This document shows, piece by piece, positions 41,686 to 51,629 of a DNA stretch of 64,000 nucleotides. The position numbers were made by a program, and so were the translations under genes. Where the stretch lies: assembly GCF_014205015.1 (NCBI RefSeq), contig NZ_JACHMO010000001.1, forward strand, positions 4,340,001 to 4,404,000. Reading direction: 5' to 3'. Under the pieces are notes generated by a model. The model did not search any database. It saw nothing but the letters and a program-made list of their open reading frames with translations, and was not told the origin of the DNA. The stretch's first letter is position 1; the number at the start of each line of letters is the position of its first letter. This stretch comes from Saccharothrix ecbatanensis. GTDB taxonomy: Bacteria; Actinomycetota; Actinomycetes; Mycobacteriales; Pseudonocardiaceae.

Positions 41686-41703
41686 GCTATAGGTTTTTAT
41701 AGC
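41686..41703. promoter_or_regulatory. 18-bp CTAT-N8-ATAG palindrome
   Basis: GCTATAGGTTTTTATAGC, with 6-bp arms and a T-rich centre, lies 65 bp upstream of the 400-aa gene's start. Similar elements of the same length lie at 44275-44292 and 49948-49967. It may contain or overlap the -10 element of this gene. Confidence 0.5.
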
Positions 41704-41738
41704 TGTTGTCCAGGATCATTCAGCGCCCGGCGGGAAGC

Positions 41739-44243
<2,505 letters not shown>

Positions 44244-44274
44244 GTGCCCACCCTCCAAAGACAGCACCCACATC

Positions 44275-44292
44275 GATATTGTATCGTATAGT
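44275..44292. promoter_or_regulatory. 18-bp operator-like element upstream of clpC
   Basis: GATATTGTATCGTATAGT lies 32 bp upstream of the clpC start. Thirteen of 18 positions match the palindrome at 49949-49966 (GCTATTGTATCCGATAGC). On the minus strand it contains TATACG and CAATAT, which could serve as promoter elements. Confidence 0.45.
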
Positions 44293-44415
44293 TATTTACC
44301 GGACCGGTCGAGGCTTCGCAGGGTCACTACGTGGCCTGGACACCCTGAACTACACCGAACGGCTGCCGCAGCTACCCGCCGCCAGCGGCCCGTAGTACGG
44401 TCGGCACAGTTCAGC

Positions 44416-44427
44416 TCGCTATAGCGA
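44416..44427. promoter_or_regulatory. 12-bp perfect palindrome TCGCTATAGCGA
   Basis: TCGCTATAGCGA lies 131 bp upstream of the GTG start of the membrane-protein gene. It uses the same CGCTAT half-site as the 49948-49967 palindrome, but with the halves fused. It may be an operator or a -10 region for the plus-strand gene. Confidence 0.35.
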
Positions 44428-44557
44428 CCATCGCGCCGGGCACCGCATCGGCTCCACTCGGCCCAGGCAGCCGCCGAACCACCGATTCGGCCGCGACCGT
44501 CAGGGGGACCGTCCTTGCACACGACACGGCTTGGCAGGCGGCGCCGGGGGAACTCCC

Positions 44558-46084
44558 GTGTCCGCCCTCGTTGACGCGCTCCTCTCGACCCAGCCCGGCC
44601 ACATCCACCCGCCACCGGCCGAAGCCGTCACCGGTCTCGCCCCGCCCGTCCTGCTCGCACTGCCCTTCGCCGCCGGCTTCGCCCTGCTGCGCCCGTTCCT
44701 CGCCGCGCCCGGCCGCGGGACGCGCGAACTGGTCTCGACCGCCACGGCCGGCGCGGTGCTCTGGGAGGCCTTCCGGCTTCCCGACCAGACACCCCGCGTG
44801 CTCTCCCTGGCCCTGGCCGCCGTCGCTCTGCTCGTCCCCGTGGCCGTCGCCCTGGGCAGGTCGACCCGCGCACGCACGGACACCGTTCTGCCCTGGATGT
44901 TCTCCGCATGCGCCGTCACCGCCGTCCTGGCGTTCCACGACGCGTGGTTCGGCGAAGGCGGATCAGCGGAGGTCGCCGTCCTGTGCGGGTTCGCGTGCCT
45001 CGCCTGGTATCCGCTGTGCTCCACCCGGTCGCGCGGCGGCGCCATCGTCATCCGCTCCACCGCCGCGGTGCTCGCGCTGGCGCTGATCGGCGGCGTCGCG
45101 CAGGTAGCGATCACCGGCGCCAACGGGCCGAAACCCGGCGTCCCGGTCTTGGCAAGGATCACCGTGGCCACGACCGCGCTGGACGTGGTCATCGTGCCGC
45201 ACCTCCCGGGCCCCAACCTCGTCCACGTCACACCGGCCCGGAACCTGCCCATCACGTCCGACATCGACACCGCCACGACCGACACCCGACCGGGCTCGGA
45301 CGGCGGATGGGCCGTGATCACCCTGCCGGAGGGGAAGTCCACGCTGCACCTGGGCGACAGCCCGGTGCCGGTGGACACCGGCGACACGGTCGCGGACGCC
45401 CCGGACCTGACCGGCGCGGACGGGCCGGAGTGCGAAAGCGCCCTGCTGGGCGCCCTGATCGGGAAGCCCACCGCACGGCGCGACACGTCCCCGTGCCCGG
45501 CCGAAGCCCTCACCTCACACGACGCGGCGGCCCTCCGCACCGTGCCCGCGTTCCTCGCCGGTCGCGGCCAGCGGATGATCTCCCTCGTCGCCGACGACTC
45601 CCCCAGGTCCCGCGCGGCCGAGCGGACCGTCCGGGAAGCGGCCGAAGCCCACGGCGTCGGGATCACGGACGATCCGACCGCGCCCGTCGTGGTGGTCTCC
45701 GGGTGGCAGACCGCCGCCGCGACCGTGGCCGCCGTAGCCGCCGGCGACCACCCCGCCCAGGGCAGCTACCTGGCGCCCTGGCTGGTGACTCCCCCACTGC
45801 TCAAGCCACCCGCGGGCCAGGTCGTGCCGCTGGCCTTCACCCCGACCGACGAGTCACCGATGCGATACCTGTCCGCACTCGCCGACCGGGCATCCGGCGC
45901 GGCGCCCAGCACCTCCGGCTACCAAGCGTGGCTGCGAGCGCAGGGCGGTCAGCCGGCCACCACCGTGCGGCTCCACGCGGCGAGCACCGCCACCATCCCG
46001 GGAAGCAACCACCACGACCACCGCCCGTCGTGGCTGCCCGGCGGCGCCGTCCTACCCGTCACCGGCCCGCTCGACCCGGGCTGA
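44558..46084 (+). CDS. Polytopic membrane protein with extracytoplasmic domain (DUF6239-like?)
   Basis: A 508-aa protein from the GTG at 44558, after GGGGGAA. About five hydrophobic helices fill residues 25-190 (VLLALPFAAGFALLRPFLA, LALAAVALLVPVAVALG, FSACAVTAVLAFHDAWF, AVLALALIGGVAQVAI). A large soluble region follows with CESALLGALIGKPTARRDTS and a substrate-binding-protein-like part (VVVVSGWQTAAATVAAVAAG, GSYLAPWLVTPPLL). It reminds me of DUF6239 proteins annotated with natural-product clusters; this is recall, not a match I could test. The role could be sensing or export. It is monocistronic except for the short ORF behind it. Confidence 0.7.
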   Translation: MSALVDALLSTQPGHIHPPPAEAVTGLAPPVLLALPFAAGFALLRPFLAAPGRGTRELVSTATAGAVLWEAFRLPDQTPRVLSLALAAVALLVPVAVALGRSTRARTDTVLPWMFSACAVTAVLAFHDAWFGEGGSAEVAVLCGFACLAWYPLCSTRSRGGAIVIRSTAAVLALALIGGVAQVAITGANGPKPGVPVLARITVATTALDVVIVPHLPGPNLVHVTPARNLPITSDIDTATTDTRPGSDGGWAVITLPEGKSTLHLGDSPVPVDTGDTVADAPDLTGADGPECESALLGALIGKPTARRDTSPCPAEALTSHDAAALRTVPAFLAGRGQRMISLVADDSPRSRAAERTVREAAEAHGVGITDDPTAPVVVVSGWQTAAATVAAVAAGDHPAQGSYLAPWLVTPPLLKPPAGQVVPLAFTPTDESPMRYLSALADRASGAAPSTSGYQAWLRAQGGQPATTVRLHAASTATIPGSNHHDHRPSWLPGGAVLPVTGPLDPG

Positions 46085-46103
46085 CACCAAGAGGAGGAGC
46101 ACC

Positions 46104-46256
46104 ATGGCACCGGTCCACGACGAGTCGTCCTATGTGGAGCGTCTGGCAGAGGTTGAGTCAGTACTGCACGAGGAAGAACCGGACGTGCCGACGGAGCCGG
46201 GCGCCGATCAGACCAGGCCGAGCATCCGCGTGCACCGCTGGATCGCCTCGGGCTGA
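46104..46256 (+). CDS. 50-aa acidic peptide ORF behind the membrane protein
   Basis: The ATG at 46104 lies 19 bp after the membrane protein's stop and follows GAGGAGG, one of the best ribosome sites in the window. The peptide begins MAPVHDESSYVERLAEVESV and has an acidic middle (LHEEEPDVPTEPGADQ). Its last 16 codons are antisense to the end of the HxlR regulator gene at 46208-46864. It could be a small partner protein or a precursor peptide; no maturase is adjacent. Confidence 0.5.
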   Translation: MAPVHDESSYVERLAEVESVLHEEEPDVPTEPGADQTRPSIRVHRWIASG

Positions 46257-46864
46257 CCCTCGATCGACACCCGCCCGGTGGCGATCGCGGCGAACGGCGT
46301 GATCAGGCGGGCGCCGATGCGGACGAACGTGTCCGGGTCGCTGGTGATCACCAGGTCCGGCTGCTCCGCCTGACCGCGGCTGAACGCCACCTCGCCCGCC
46401 TTGACCGCGACCGTGAACGCCTGGTCGCCGACGCGGAACTCGTACACCTCGTCGATGTCCGGGATCTCCGACTCGACGACCATCGCCTGGACCGCCAGGA
46501 AGCCCCACTCCGGGCGCACGACGCCGGTGCTCGCGGACTCGTCCAGGAACGACAGGCCCCACTTGGTGAGCGACAGCACGGGCCCGGACAGCTCCCGGCC
46601 CAGCTCGGTGAGCTGGTAGAACTTGCCGCGCCCGTCACCGGGGACGGGCACCTGCTCGATCACGCCGTGCTCGGTGAGCGTCTTGAGCCGTTCGGCGAGG
46701 AGGTTCGGGCCGATGCCCGGCAGGTTGTCGATCATCTCGTTGAACCGGGATGGGCCGATCAACAGCTCCCGGATCACCAACAGGGTCCAGCGCTCACCGA
46801 TGACGTTCATCCCGGCGGCCAGTCCGCAGAACTGCCCGTAGTCCCGCTTGCCGACCACTGCCAC
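46208..46864 (-). CDS. HxlR-family regulator with SCP2-like C-terminal domain, copy 1
   Basis: About 218 aa from the GTG at 46864 (a GTG at 46858 is equally possible). The HxlR winged helix covers residues about 5-100: KRDYGQFCGLAAGMNVIGER, WTLLVIRELLIGPSRFNEMI, LPGIGPNLLAERLKTLTEHG. The second half (VYEFRVGDQAFTVAVKAGEV, LVITSDPDTFVRIGARLITP, AIATGRVSIEGQPEAI) looks like an SCP2/sterol-carrier-type lipid-binding domain. The Cys in QFCGLA is the position used for redox or ligand sensing in some HxlR proteins. Two very similar proteins lie at 49256-49927 and 50771-51493. Confidence 0.85.
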   Translation of the reverse strand: MAVVGKRDYGQFCGLAAGMNVIGERWTLLVIRELLIGPSRFNEMIDNLPGIGPNLLAERLKTLTEHGVIEQVPVPGDGRGKFYQLTELGRELSGPVLSLTKWGLSFLDESASTGVVRPEWGFLAVQAMVVESEIPDIDEVYEFRVGDQAFTVAVKAGEVAFSRGQAEQPDLVITSDPDTFVRIGARLITPFAAIATGRVSIEGQPEAIQRCTRMLGLV

Positions 46865-46952
46865 CCCTAGAGCTCCACCGACGGACAGGTCGGTCAAGAC
46901 TAGCAACGACGGTGACGGACCAGCCGTATTCCACCCGGGTGCGCGCAGCCGG

Positions 46953-47933
46953 TCACCGGCCGCCGCGGTCGATCAGGGTGCGCAGCCGGGCCTTCCACTC
47001 CAGGTACGCGTGCACGTCGCGGTGCCCGAGCAGGTCCGCGCACGTCTCGTCGGTCCAGAGCGCCGCTTCCTCCACCGTCACGCCCACCACCTGGGCGCAC
47101 GCGTCACGGGTGTGGTCCGGCACGATGCCCGAACGTGCCCGCGCGCCGACCGCGAAGACGACGCCCTGGGCGAAGTAGGACCGGTGCGGACGGGCCAGGT
47201 CCAGCAGCGCGGCCCGGCCGGCTTCGTCAACCGCACCGGCGTAGGCGCAGGCCAGACCGACGCCACTCCACAGATGCGGACGTGCGGCGGCCGGGGCGCG
47301 TTCGATCACCCCGGCGACACCGGCCGGGTCGGCGGACTGCACGAACCACAACGCCCGGCCACACCCCGCCAGCCGTGCCTGCCACACCGGCCCCGGAGTC
47401 CGCCCGGCACGGCGCAGCAACGCTTTCACGCCGCCGAAGTACACCTCGCCGAACCCGTTGCCGTCGAGCGCGAGCCAGCGCAACAACGGGGTGGACGGCA
47501 GACGCGCCACTCCCGGCACGCGGGCGGCGGTGAACAGCCAACCGGCGCCCACGTGCACCAGGTGCGTGTACTGGTCGCCCGGCCCGTCGAGCAGCCGCCG
47601 GAGGGCCCCGGCCCGACCGGCAGTGGCCAGGTCGAGCAGCCCGGCGAACATGGCCGCGCCCTCGTACGCGAACCCGCGCTCCTCCTCGGCCACCTCGCTC
47701 AGCGGCTCGTGCGGCGCGCGCCACGACCGCACAGCGAGGTTGAACCCGCCGAGGAAGTTGCCCGCGTGCCGTTCCAGCACCGCGCGCTCCGCGGGCCGGT
47801 CGACCCGGAACCCCCGCCGGGCGAAATCAGCCATCGACAGCGGCAGCCGCAGTCGCAGTCGCAGTCGCAGTCGCAGTCGCGCGAGTGGGTTCATCGTGCC
47901 GGGTGATGACGAAACCGCGCTCGAACGCTCCAC
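46953..47933 (-). CDS. unbL: DUF1702 enediyne-cassette protein UnbL
   Basis: A 326-aa protein from the GTG at 47933, which follows GGAGGAG; the ATG at 47894 is an alternative. DUF1702 features: FARRGFRVDRPAERAVLERH, GNFLGGFNLAV, RGFAYEGAAMFAGLLDLAT, YTHLVHVGAGWLFTAARVPG, WLALDGNGFGEVYFGGVKAL, FVQSADPAGVAGVIERAP, WSGVGLACAYAGAVDEAGRA and YFAQGVVFAVGARARSG. UnbL is one of the conserved proteins of unknown biochemistry in enediyne warhead cassettes (pksE, thioesterase, unbL, unbV, unbU). Usually it is next to unbV and unbU; here it is separated by other genes. Its N-terminus carries an (Arg-Leu)n run encoded by a hexamer repeat. Confidence 0.85.
   Translation of the reverse strand: MERSSAVSSSPGTMNPLARLRLRLRLRLRLPLSMADFARRGFRVDRPAERAVLERHAGNFLGGFNLAVRSWRAPHEPLSEVAEEERGFAYEGAAMFAGLLDLATAGRAGALRRLLDGPGDQYTHLVHVGAGWLFTAARVPGVARLPSTPLLRWLALDGNGFGEVYFGGVKALLRRAGRTPGPVWQARLAGCGRALWFVQSADPAGVAGVIERAPAAARPHLWSGVGLACAYAGAVDEAGRAALLDLARPHRSYFAQGVVFAVGARARSGIVPDHTRDACAQVVGVTVEEAALWTDETCADLLGHRDVHAYLEWKARLRTLIDRGGR
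47844..47879. repeat. Hexanucleotide tandem repeat (CAGTCG)5
   Basis: Five perfect CAGTCG copies at 47850-47879 and one degenerate copy (CAGCCG) at 47844-47849. On the coding minus strand they give alternating Arg-Leu codons near the N-terminus of UnbL. Copy-number change would not shift the frame. Confidence 0.9.
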
Positions 47934-48046
47934 GACTCCTCCAGGCCAGGAATAATGCATTAACCTATAGTAATTCCTACCAGGTCTCCCGATGTCAGAC
48001 CAGAGGGCGCGAACAGACCAGCCGGAGCATTGAGGGCACGGCGGGA

Positions 48047-48178
48047 GTGTTCAGCAACGGGGCGTTGCATGACCAAGTGCTCGAAATCGTCCTCGAGCCC
48101 GGACTGAAGGCGTTGCTGGAGCACAAGATCCAGCTGGGGCCGGCCGAGGACCGGTTCCCCGACGGCCACCCGGCCTGA
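48047..48178 (+). CDS. Possible short CDS or gene fragment
   Basis: 43 residues from the GTG at 48047: VFSNGALHDQVLEIVLEPGL, then KALLEHKIQLGPAEDRFPDG and HPA. The composition is coding-like and amphipathic, and the frame extends upstream without a better start. No family is recognised. It lies between the divergent unbL start and a hairpin, alone on the plus strand, and may be the tail of a lost gene. Confidence 0.35.
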   Translation: MFSNGALHDQVLEIVLEPGLKALLEHKIQLGPAEDRFPDGHPA

Positions 48179-48183
48179 GCGGA

Positions 48184-48235
48184 AGCCGGAGGGACAAGGG
48201 TGTCGCCCGGGGCGGCGCCACTTGTCCTACCGGCT
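48184..48235. terminator. Bidirectional hairpin between convergent ORFs
   Basis: Interrupted inverted repeat: AGCCGG (48184-48189) with CCGGCT (48230-48235), and GACAAG (48193-48198) with CTTGTC (48221-48226), around a GC-rich centre. It ends just before the stop codon of the ArsR/SRPBCC gene and after the short plus-strand ORF. Confidence 0.55.
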
Positions 48236-48240
48236 CCCAA

Positions 48241-49077
48241 TCACCACACGGGCGGCAGCGGGTCGCCGGTTTCCAGCAGGGTCTTCATGTTCGCGATCAG
48301 CTCCGGCCAGCCGCCGCTGCCGGGCAGCTTGCCGCTGATCGCCTCGTACATCACGCTGCCCGGGTCGAAGTCGTCGTGCGTCACGGTGAGCCGGACCGCC
48401 TTGACCGCCGCGTCCGCCGGCGCCGGCTCGATCTCGAAGGTCACCTTCGACCGCTTCTCCTTGAGCAGCTCGGCGAACTTCTCCTCGCTCCAGCCGAAGT
48501 GCTCGGCGTGCTCGGGCTGGAACAGGTGCCAGCTGTAGGACAACCGCCGGTAGGGCTCCGCCTCCAACACCACCTGCTGGAGGTCCTTGACCTCTTCAGT
48601 GGGCGCGTTCTGCCACAGCACCGGCGACCCGACCTGCCAGTCCGACTCCAACGCGATGCCGGACCAGTAGCGGCGGGTGAAAGCGGGGTCCGTCAACGCC
48701 TGCCACAGCCGTTCCGGCGTGGTGTTGATGTAGGTCGTGTAGACGAACTCGGGGTTTCCCATGGGGATGTGCTCCGATTCCAGCGCTCGTTTGAGGTCGT
48801 GGAGGGTCCGCACCCGTTCACGCGCGTACTGGTCGATCCAGCGGTCCGCGATCGCGTTGATCGGCGCCGCGTTGAGGTGGTGCAACTTCTCCCGGCCGCG
48901 CCACATCGTCGTCACCAGGTTCGCCGCTTCCAGCACGGCCAGGTGCTTGCTCACCGACTGCCTGGTCATGTCCAGGCCCGCGCACAGCTCGCGCAGGCTC
49001 TGGCCGTTGCGGGCGTTCAGGCTGTCGAGCAACCTCCGCCGGCTGACATCCGCCAGCGCCTTGAACACCTCGTCCAT
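48241..49077 (-). CDS. ArsR-type regulator fused to an AHSA1/SRPBCC domain
   Basis: A 278-aa protein from the ATG at 49077. Residues 1-95 are an ArsR-type winged helix (VFKALADVSRRRLLDSLNAR, LCAGLDMTRQSVSKHLAVLE, ANLVTTMWRGREKLHHLN). Residues about 110-278 are an SRPBCC/AHSA1 domain (VYTTYINTTPERLWQALTDP, RRYWSGIALESDWQVGSPVL, YSWHLFQPEHAEHFGWSEEK, HDDFDPGSVMYEAISGKLPG). Such fusions occur in actinomycetes, where the hydrophobic pocket may sense a ligand. It has no tight neighbour; the nearest gene on the strand is the HxlR copy 2, 178 bp upstream. Confidence 0.87.
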   Translation of the reverse strand: MDEVFKALADVSRRRLLDSLNARNGQSLRELCAGLDMTRQSVSKHLAVLEAANLVTTMWRGREKLHHLNAAPINAIADRWIDQYARERVRTLHDLKRALESEHIPMGNPEFVYTTYINTTPERLWQALTDPAFTRRYWSGIALESDWQVGSPVLWQNAPTEEVKDLQQVVLEAEPYRRLSYSWHLFQPEHAEHFGWSEEKFAELLKEKRSKVTFEIEPAPADAAVKAVRLTVTHDDFDPGSVMYEAISGKLPGSGGWPELIANMKTLLETGDPLPPVW

Positions 49078-49255
49078 TCCACACCACCCGGACATGCAGT
49101 CGTTCGGCTGCATGAACAGTAGTCAGCCGGATCACGACGTGTCAATCCAAGCCGGGCCCGCCTCCGGTCGCGCCAGGGACCACTCCCCGAATCGCTAACA
49201 TTTCCACTAGCAACGTACCGGGAAGTGCCCGGCCGCGACTACCCTCGGGCCACGA

Positions 49256-49927
49256 TCACCGGCTCGCGGGGGCGCCCGTCTCCAGCCCGAGCAGCTCGCA
49301 GCACCGGACCACGGCGTCCATGTCGCCTTCCAGCACGAGCCGGCCCGTCACCATCGCCATGAGCGGGGTGAGTCGGCCGCCGCCGATCTGGACGAACGTG
49401 GCCGCGTCGGTCTTGGCGCGCATCACCGGCTCGACCGCGGCGCCCTTGACCGCACTGGCCCGGCCGTCGGCCACGGCGATGTGGAACACCTCGTCGTCCA
49501 CCTGGAACTCGTAGCTCTCGGTCAGGTCGGACGCCCGGCGCTGGTCGAGCATGGCCTCGACGGCGAGGAAGCCCCACTGCGGGCGCACGGCGTCCTCCGC
49601 CCGGAGCTCACCGACGAACTCCATGCCCCAGCGGGCCAGGCCGAGGATCACCGGGCGCAGCTCCTCGCCCACCGGCGTCAGCGCGTAGGCCAGCTGCGCG
49701 CCCGTGCCCCGCACGTCGACCTGCTCGATGACACCCTTCCCGACCAGGAACTTCAACCGCTCGGCGAGCAGGTTCGTGCCCAGGCCCGGCAGGTTCGCCA
49801 GGAGGTCGCTGTACCTCGCGGGCCCCATCAGCAACTCACGCACGATCAGCAAGGTCCACCGCTCGCCCACGACGTCGAGTCCCGACGCGAGGCCGCAGTA
49901 CTGCTGGTAGGTCCGCTTGGTCGCCAT
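49256..49927 (-). CDS. HxlR-family regulator with SCP2-like C-terminal domain, copy 2
   Basis: A 223-aa protein from the ATG at 49927, with GGTGGAGGTG upstream. The HxlR part is KRTYQQYCGLASGLDVVGER, WTLLIVRELLMGPARYSDLL, LPGLGTNLLAERLKFLVGKG. The second half (YEFQVDDEVFHIAVADGRAS, TFVQIGGGRLTPLMAMVTGR, LVLEGDMDAVVRCCELLGL) is SCP2-like. A perfect 20-bp palindrome begins 21 bp upstream of the start, so autoregulation is likely. It is the most divergent of the three copies. Confidence 0.87.
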   Translation of the reverse strand: MATKRTYQQYCGLASGLDVVGERWTLLIVRELLMGPARYSDLLANLPGLGTNLLAERLKFLVGKGVIEQVDVRGTGAQLAYALTPVGEELRPVILGLARWGMEFVGELRAEDAVRPQWGFLAVEAMLDQRRASDLTESYEFQVDDEVFHIAVADGRASAVKGAAVEPVMRAKTDAATFVQIGGGRLTPLMAMVTGRLVLEGDMDAVVRCCELLGLETGAPASR

Positions 49928-49947
49928 CGTTCACCTCCACCACACCC

Positions 49948-49967
49948 CGCTATTGTATCCGATAGCG
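49948..49967. promoter_or_regulatory. Palindromic operator upstream of HxlR copy 2
   Basis: CGCTATTGTATCCGATAGCG has 6-bp perfect arms around an 8-bp centre and lies 21-40 bp before the HxlR copy 2 start and 33-52 bp after the propeller paralog 3 stop. Related elements stand before clpC and the 400-aa gene. Position and symmetry fit an HxlR-type operator. Confidence 0.55.
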
Positions 49968-49999
49968 GCCTTGCCGCGGCGCAGTGCCTGATCGCCGGT

Positions 50000-50641
50000 T
50001 CACGCGGTGCCGCTGATGCCGGGCACCTCGATCGCGCGCAACTGGAGGTTGGTGTGGTCGCAGTACCAGATCCGGCTTCCGTCCCAGGTCAGACCGGTCG
50101 GGTTGCCCGCGACCCGGTACGACGCGACCTCCCGCCGCCGGTCGATGTCGACCAGGGTGATGGTCCCGCCGCCGTGGTCGGCGTACGCGAGGTAGTGGTC
50201 GGAGACGGTCAGGCCCGCGATCGGGTGGCTGACCGGGATGGAGTCGACGAGCCTGCCGTCGTCCGCGGCGCGCAGGTCGAGCACCCGCAGGTCCTCGTAG
50301 CCGAACCAGACGCCGTCCCGGGCGGCTTCCAAGCCGCACAGCACGTTGCCGGGCCGGGGGTTGGGGATCTCGTCCACGACGTCACCGCTGCCGGGGTCGA
50401 TCACCTGGAGCGCACGGCGTTCGCCGACGACCTGGACGAGGTTGCCCGACATGGTGGTGAGGTCGGTGCGCACCTCGGGGCACGGGACGCGGTGCTCGAC
50501 CTGCCCGGTGACCGGGTCCAACGCCTTGATCTCGTTGGACGCCGACTCGGAGAACCACAGGAACTCCCCCGACCAGGTCAGGCCGCAGAGTTCGACGCCG
50601 CGGACCGGGATGTCGCGGACGGTGCCTACGGAGATGGGCAT
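50000..50641 (-). CDS. Small propeller-like protein, paralog 3
   Basis: A 213-aa protein from the ATG at 50641, with AAGGAG upstream. It is strikingly similar to the protein at 38754-39392: MPISVGTVRDIPVRGVELCG, LTWSGEFLWFSESASNEIKA, LDPVTGQVEHRVPCPEVRTD, EIPNPRPGNVLCGLEAARDG, AGNPTGLTWDGSRIWYCDHT, LQLRAIEVPGI. The shared cysteines (LCGLTW, CPEVR, WYCD) and Trp residues are kept. It is flanked on both sides by HxlR regulators rather than by a methyltransferase and kinase. The function is unknown. Confidence 0.65.
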   Translation of the reverse strand: MPISVGTVRDIPVRGVELCGLTWSGEFLWFSESASNEIKALDPVTGQVEHRVPCPEVRTDLTTMSGNLVQVVGERRALQVIDPGSGDVVDEIPNPRPGNVLCGLEAARDGVWFGYEDLRVLDLRAADDGRLVDSIPVSHPIAGLTVSDHYLAYADHGGGTITLVDIDRRREVASYRVAGNPTGLTWDGSRIWYCDHTNLQLRAIEVPGISGTA

Positions 50642-50770
50642 TCGGGCGCTCCTTCGTCGGGATGTCGCGCGGACAGGTCGACGCAGGAGGTCGCGCGGTC
50701 CAGGCACAGCGAACACCCGACCGTCTGCTAACCGAATTTAAACCCGCACACCCAAGCCCGCAACCAGCAC

Positions 50771-51493
50771 CTAAGGGCTGTTTCGAAAGCCCGCCTGGTT
50801 CGACACCGGGAGATCCGACCGCGCGACCTCGGACCAGCCCAGCATCCGCGTGCAGCGGTGGATCGCGTCGGGGTCGCCCTCGATCCGCACCCGACCCGTC
50901 GCGATGGCGATGAACGGCGTGACCACGTTCGCGCCGAGCCGCACGAACGTCCGGGGATCGCCCACGACCACCACGTCCGGGTCCGCCGCGCCACCGGAGG
51001 CGAACGCCGCCTCGCCCTGCTTCACCTCGATCAGGAACGCCTCGTCGCCGATCCGGAACTCGTAGACCTCGTGCACGTCGGGGACCGCGTCCTCCCGAAC
51101 CATCGCCTGGATCGCGAGGAACGCCCACTTCGGGCGGACGACGCCGTCCTCGTCGTCCTCGCCCAGGAACGCCATGCCCCACCGGGTGAGGGCCGGCAAC
51201 GGCGTGCGCAGCTCGGCCCCGCGCTCGGTGAGTTGGTAGAGCTTGCCCCGCCCGTCGCCCACGACCGGCAACTGCTCGACCACGCCCGCGTCCGCCAGCA
51301 TCCGGAGGCGTTCGGCGAGCAGGTTCGGGCCGATACCCGGCAGGTTGTCCATCATCTCGTTGAACCGGGCCGGGCTTACCAGCAGCTCGCGGATGACCAG
51401 CAGCGTCCAACGCTCGCCGACGACGTTCAGCCCGGCGGCGAGGCCGCAGAACTGCCCGTAGTCCCGCTTTCCAGCGACCACCACCGCCACCAT
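50771..51493 (-). CDS. HxlR-family regulator with SCP2-like C-terminal domain, copy 3
   Basis: A 240-aa protein from the ATG at 51493 (nearby GTG codons are possible starts). HxlR part: KRDYGQFCGLAAGLNVVGER, WTLLVIRELLVSPARFNEMM, LPGIGPNLLAERLRMLADAG. SCP2-like part: YEFRIGDEAFLIEVKQGEAA, VVVGDPRTFVRLGANVVTPF, AIATGRVRIEGDPDAI. It is very close to copy 1 at 46208-46864 and probably arose by duplication. The C-terminus is about 20 residues longer. It lies 136 bp downstream of the homocysteine methyltransferase gene. Confidence 0.87.
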   Translation of the reverse strand: MVAVVVAGKRDYGQFCGLAAGLNVVGERWTLLVIRELLVSPARFNEMMDNLPGIGPNLLAERLRMLADAGVVEQLPVVGDGRGKLYQLTERGAELRTPLPALTRWGMAFLGEDDEDGVVRPKWAFLAIQAMVREDAVPDVHEVYEFRIGDEAFLIEVKQGEAAFASGGAADPDVVVVGDPRTFVRLGANVVTPFIAIATGRVRIEGDPDAIHRCTRMLGWSEVARSDLPVSNQAGFRNSP

Positions 51494-51629
51494 TCCTCGA
51501 CCGGGTACGGGAATCGCAAGCGTACCAACGGTGCGCCGGCAGATGGGTGCACTCTCGGGTCGTCGGTTCGGATCGGCCGCACGTCGGTGGGTCGGCCGCA
51601 CGTCGGCGGGAACGGTGGCGACGCTCGAC

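Larger units (their letters stand above)
44244..44557. other. Divergent intergenic region between ClpC and the membrane-protein gene
   Basis: About 314 bp. It is AT-rich near 44270-44300, where the clpC promoter probably lies, and holds a perfect 12-bp palindrome at 44416-44427 on the side of the plus-strand gene. I see no coding sequence in it. Confidence 0.6.

Noticed and set aside
47844..47879. CAGTCG repeats as a CRISPR or larger repeat array
   Set aside because: The unit is only 6 bp without spacers, and it is within a coding region.
51573..51610. Short direct repeat (TCGGCCGCACGTCGG twice) before the homocysteine methyltransferase stop region
   Set aside because: Short, GC-rich and within a small gap; no symmetry or second copy elsewhere to support a function.
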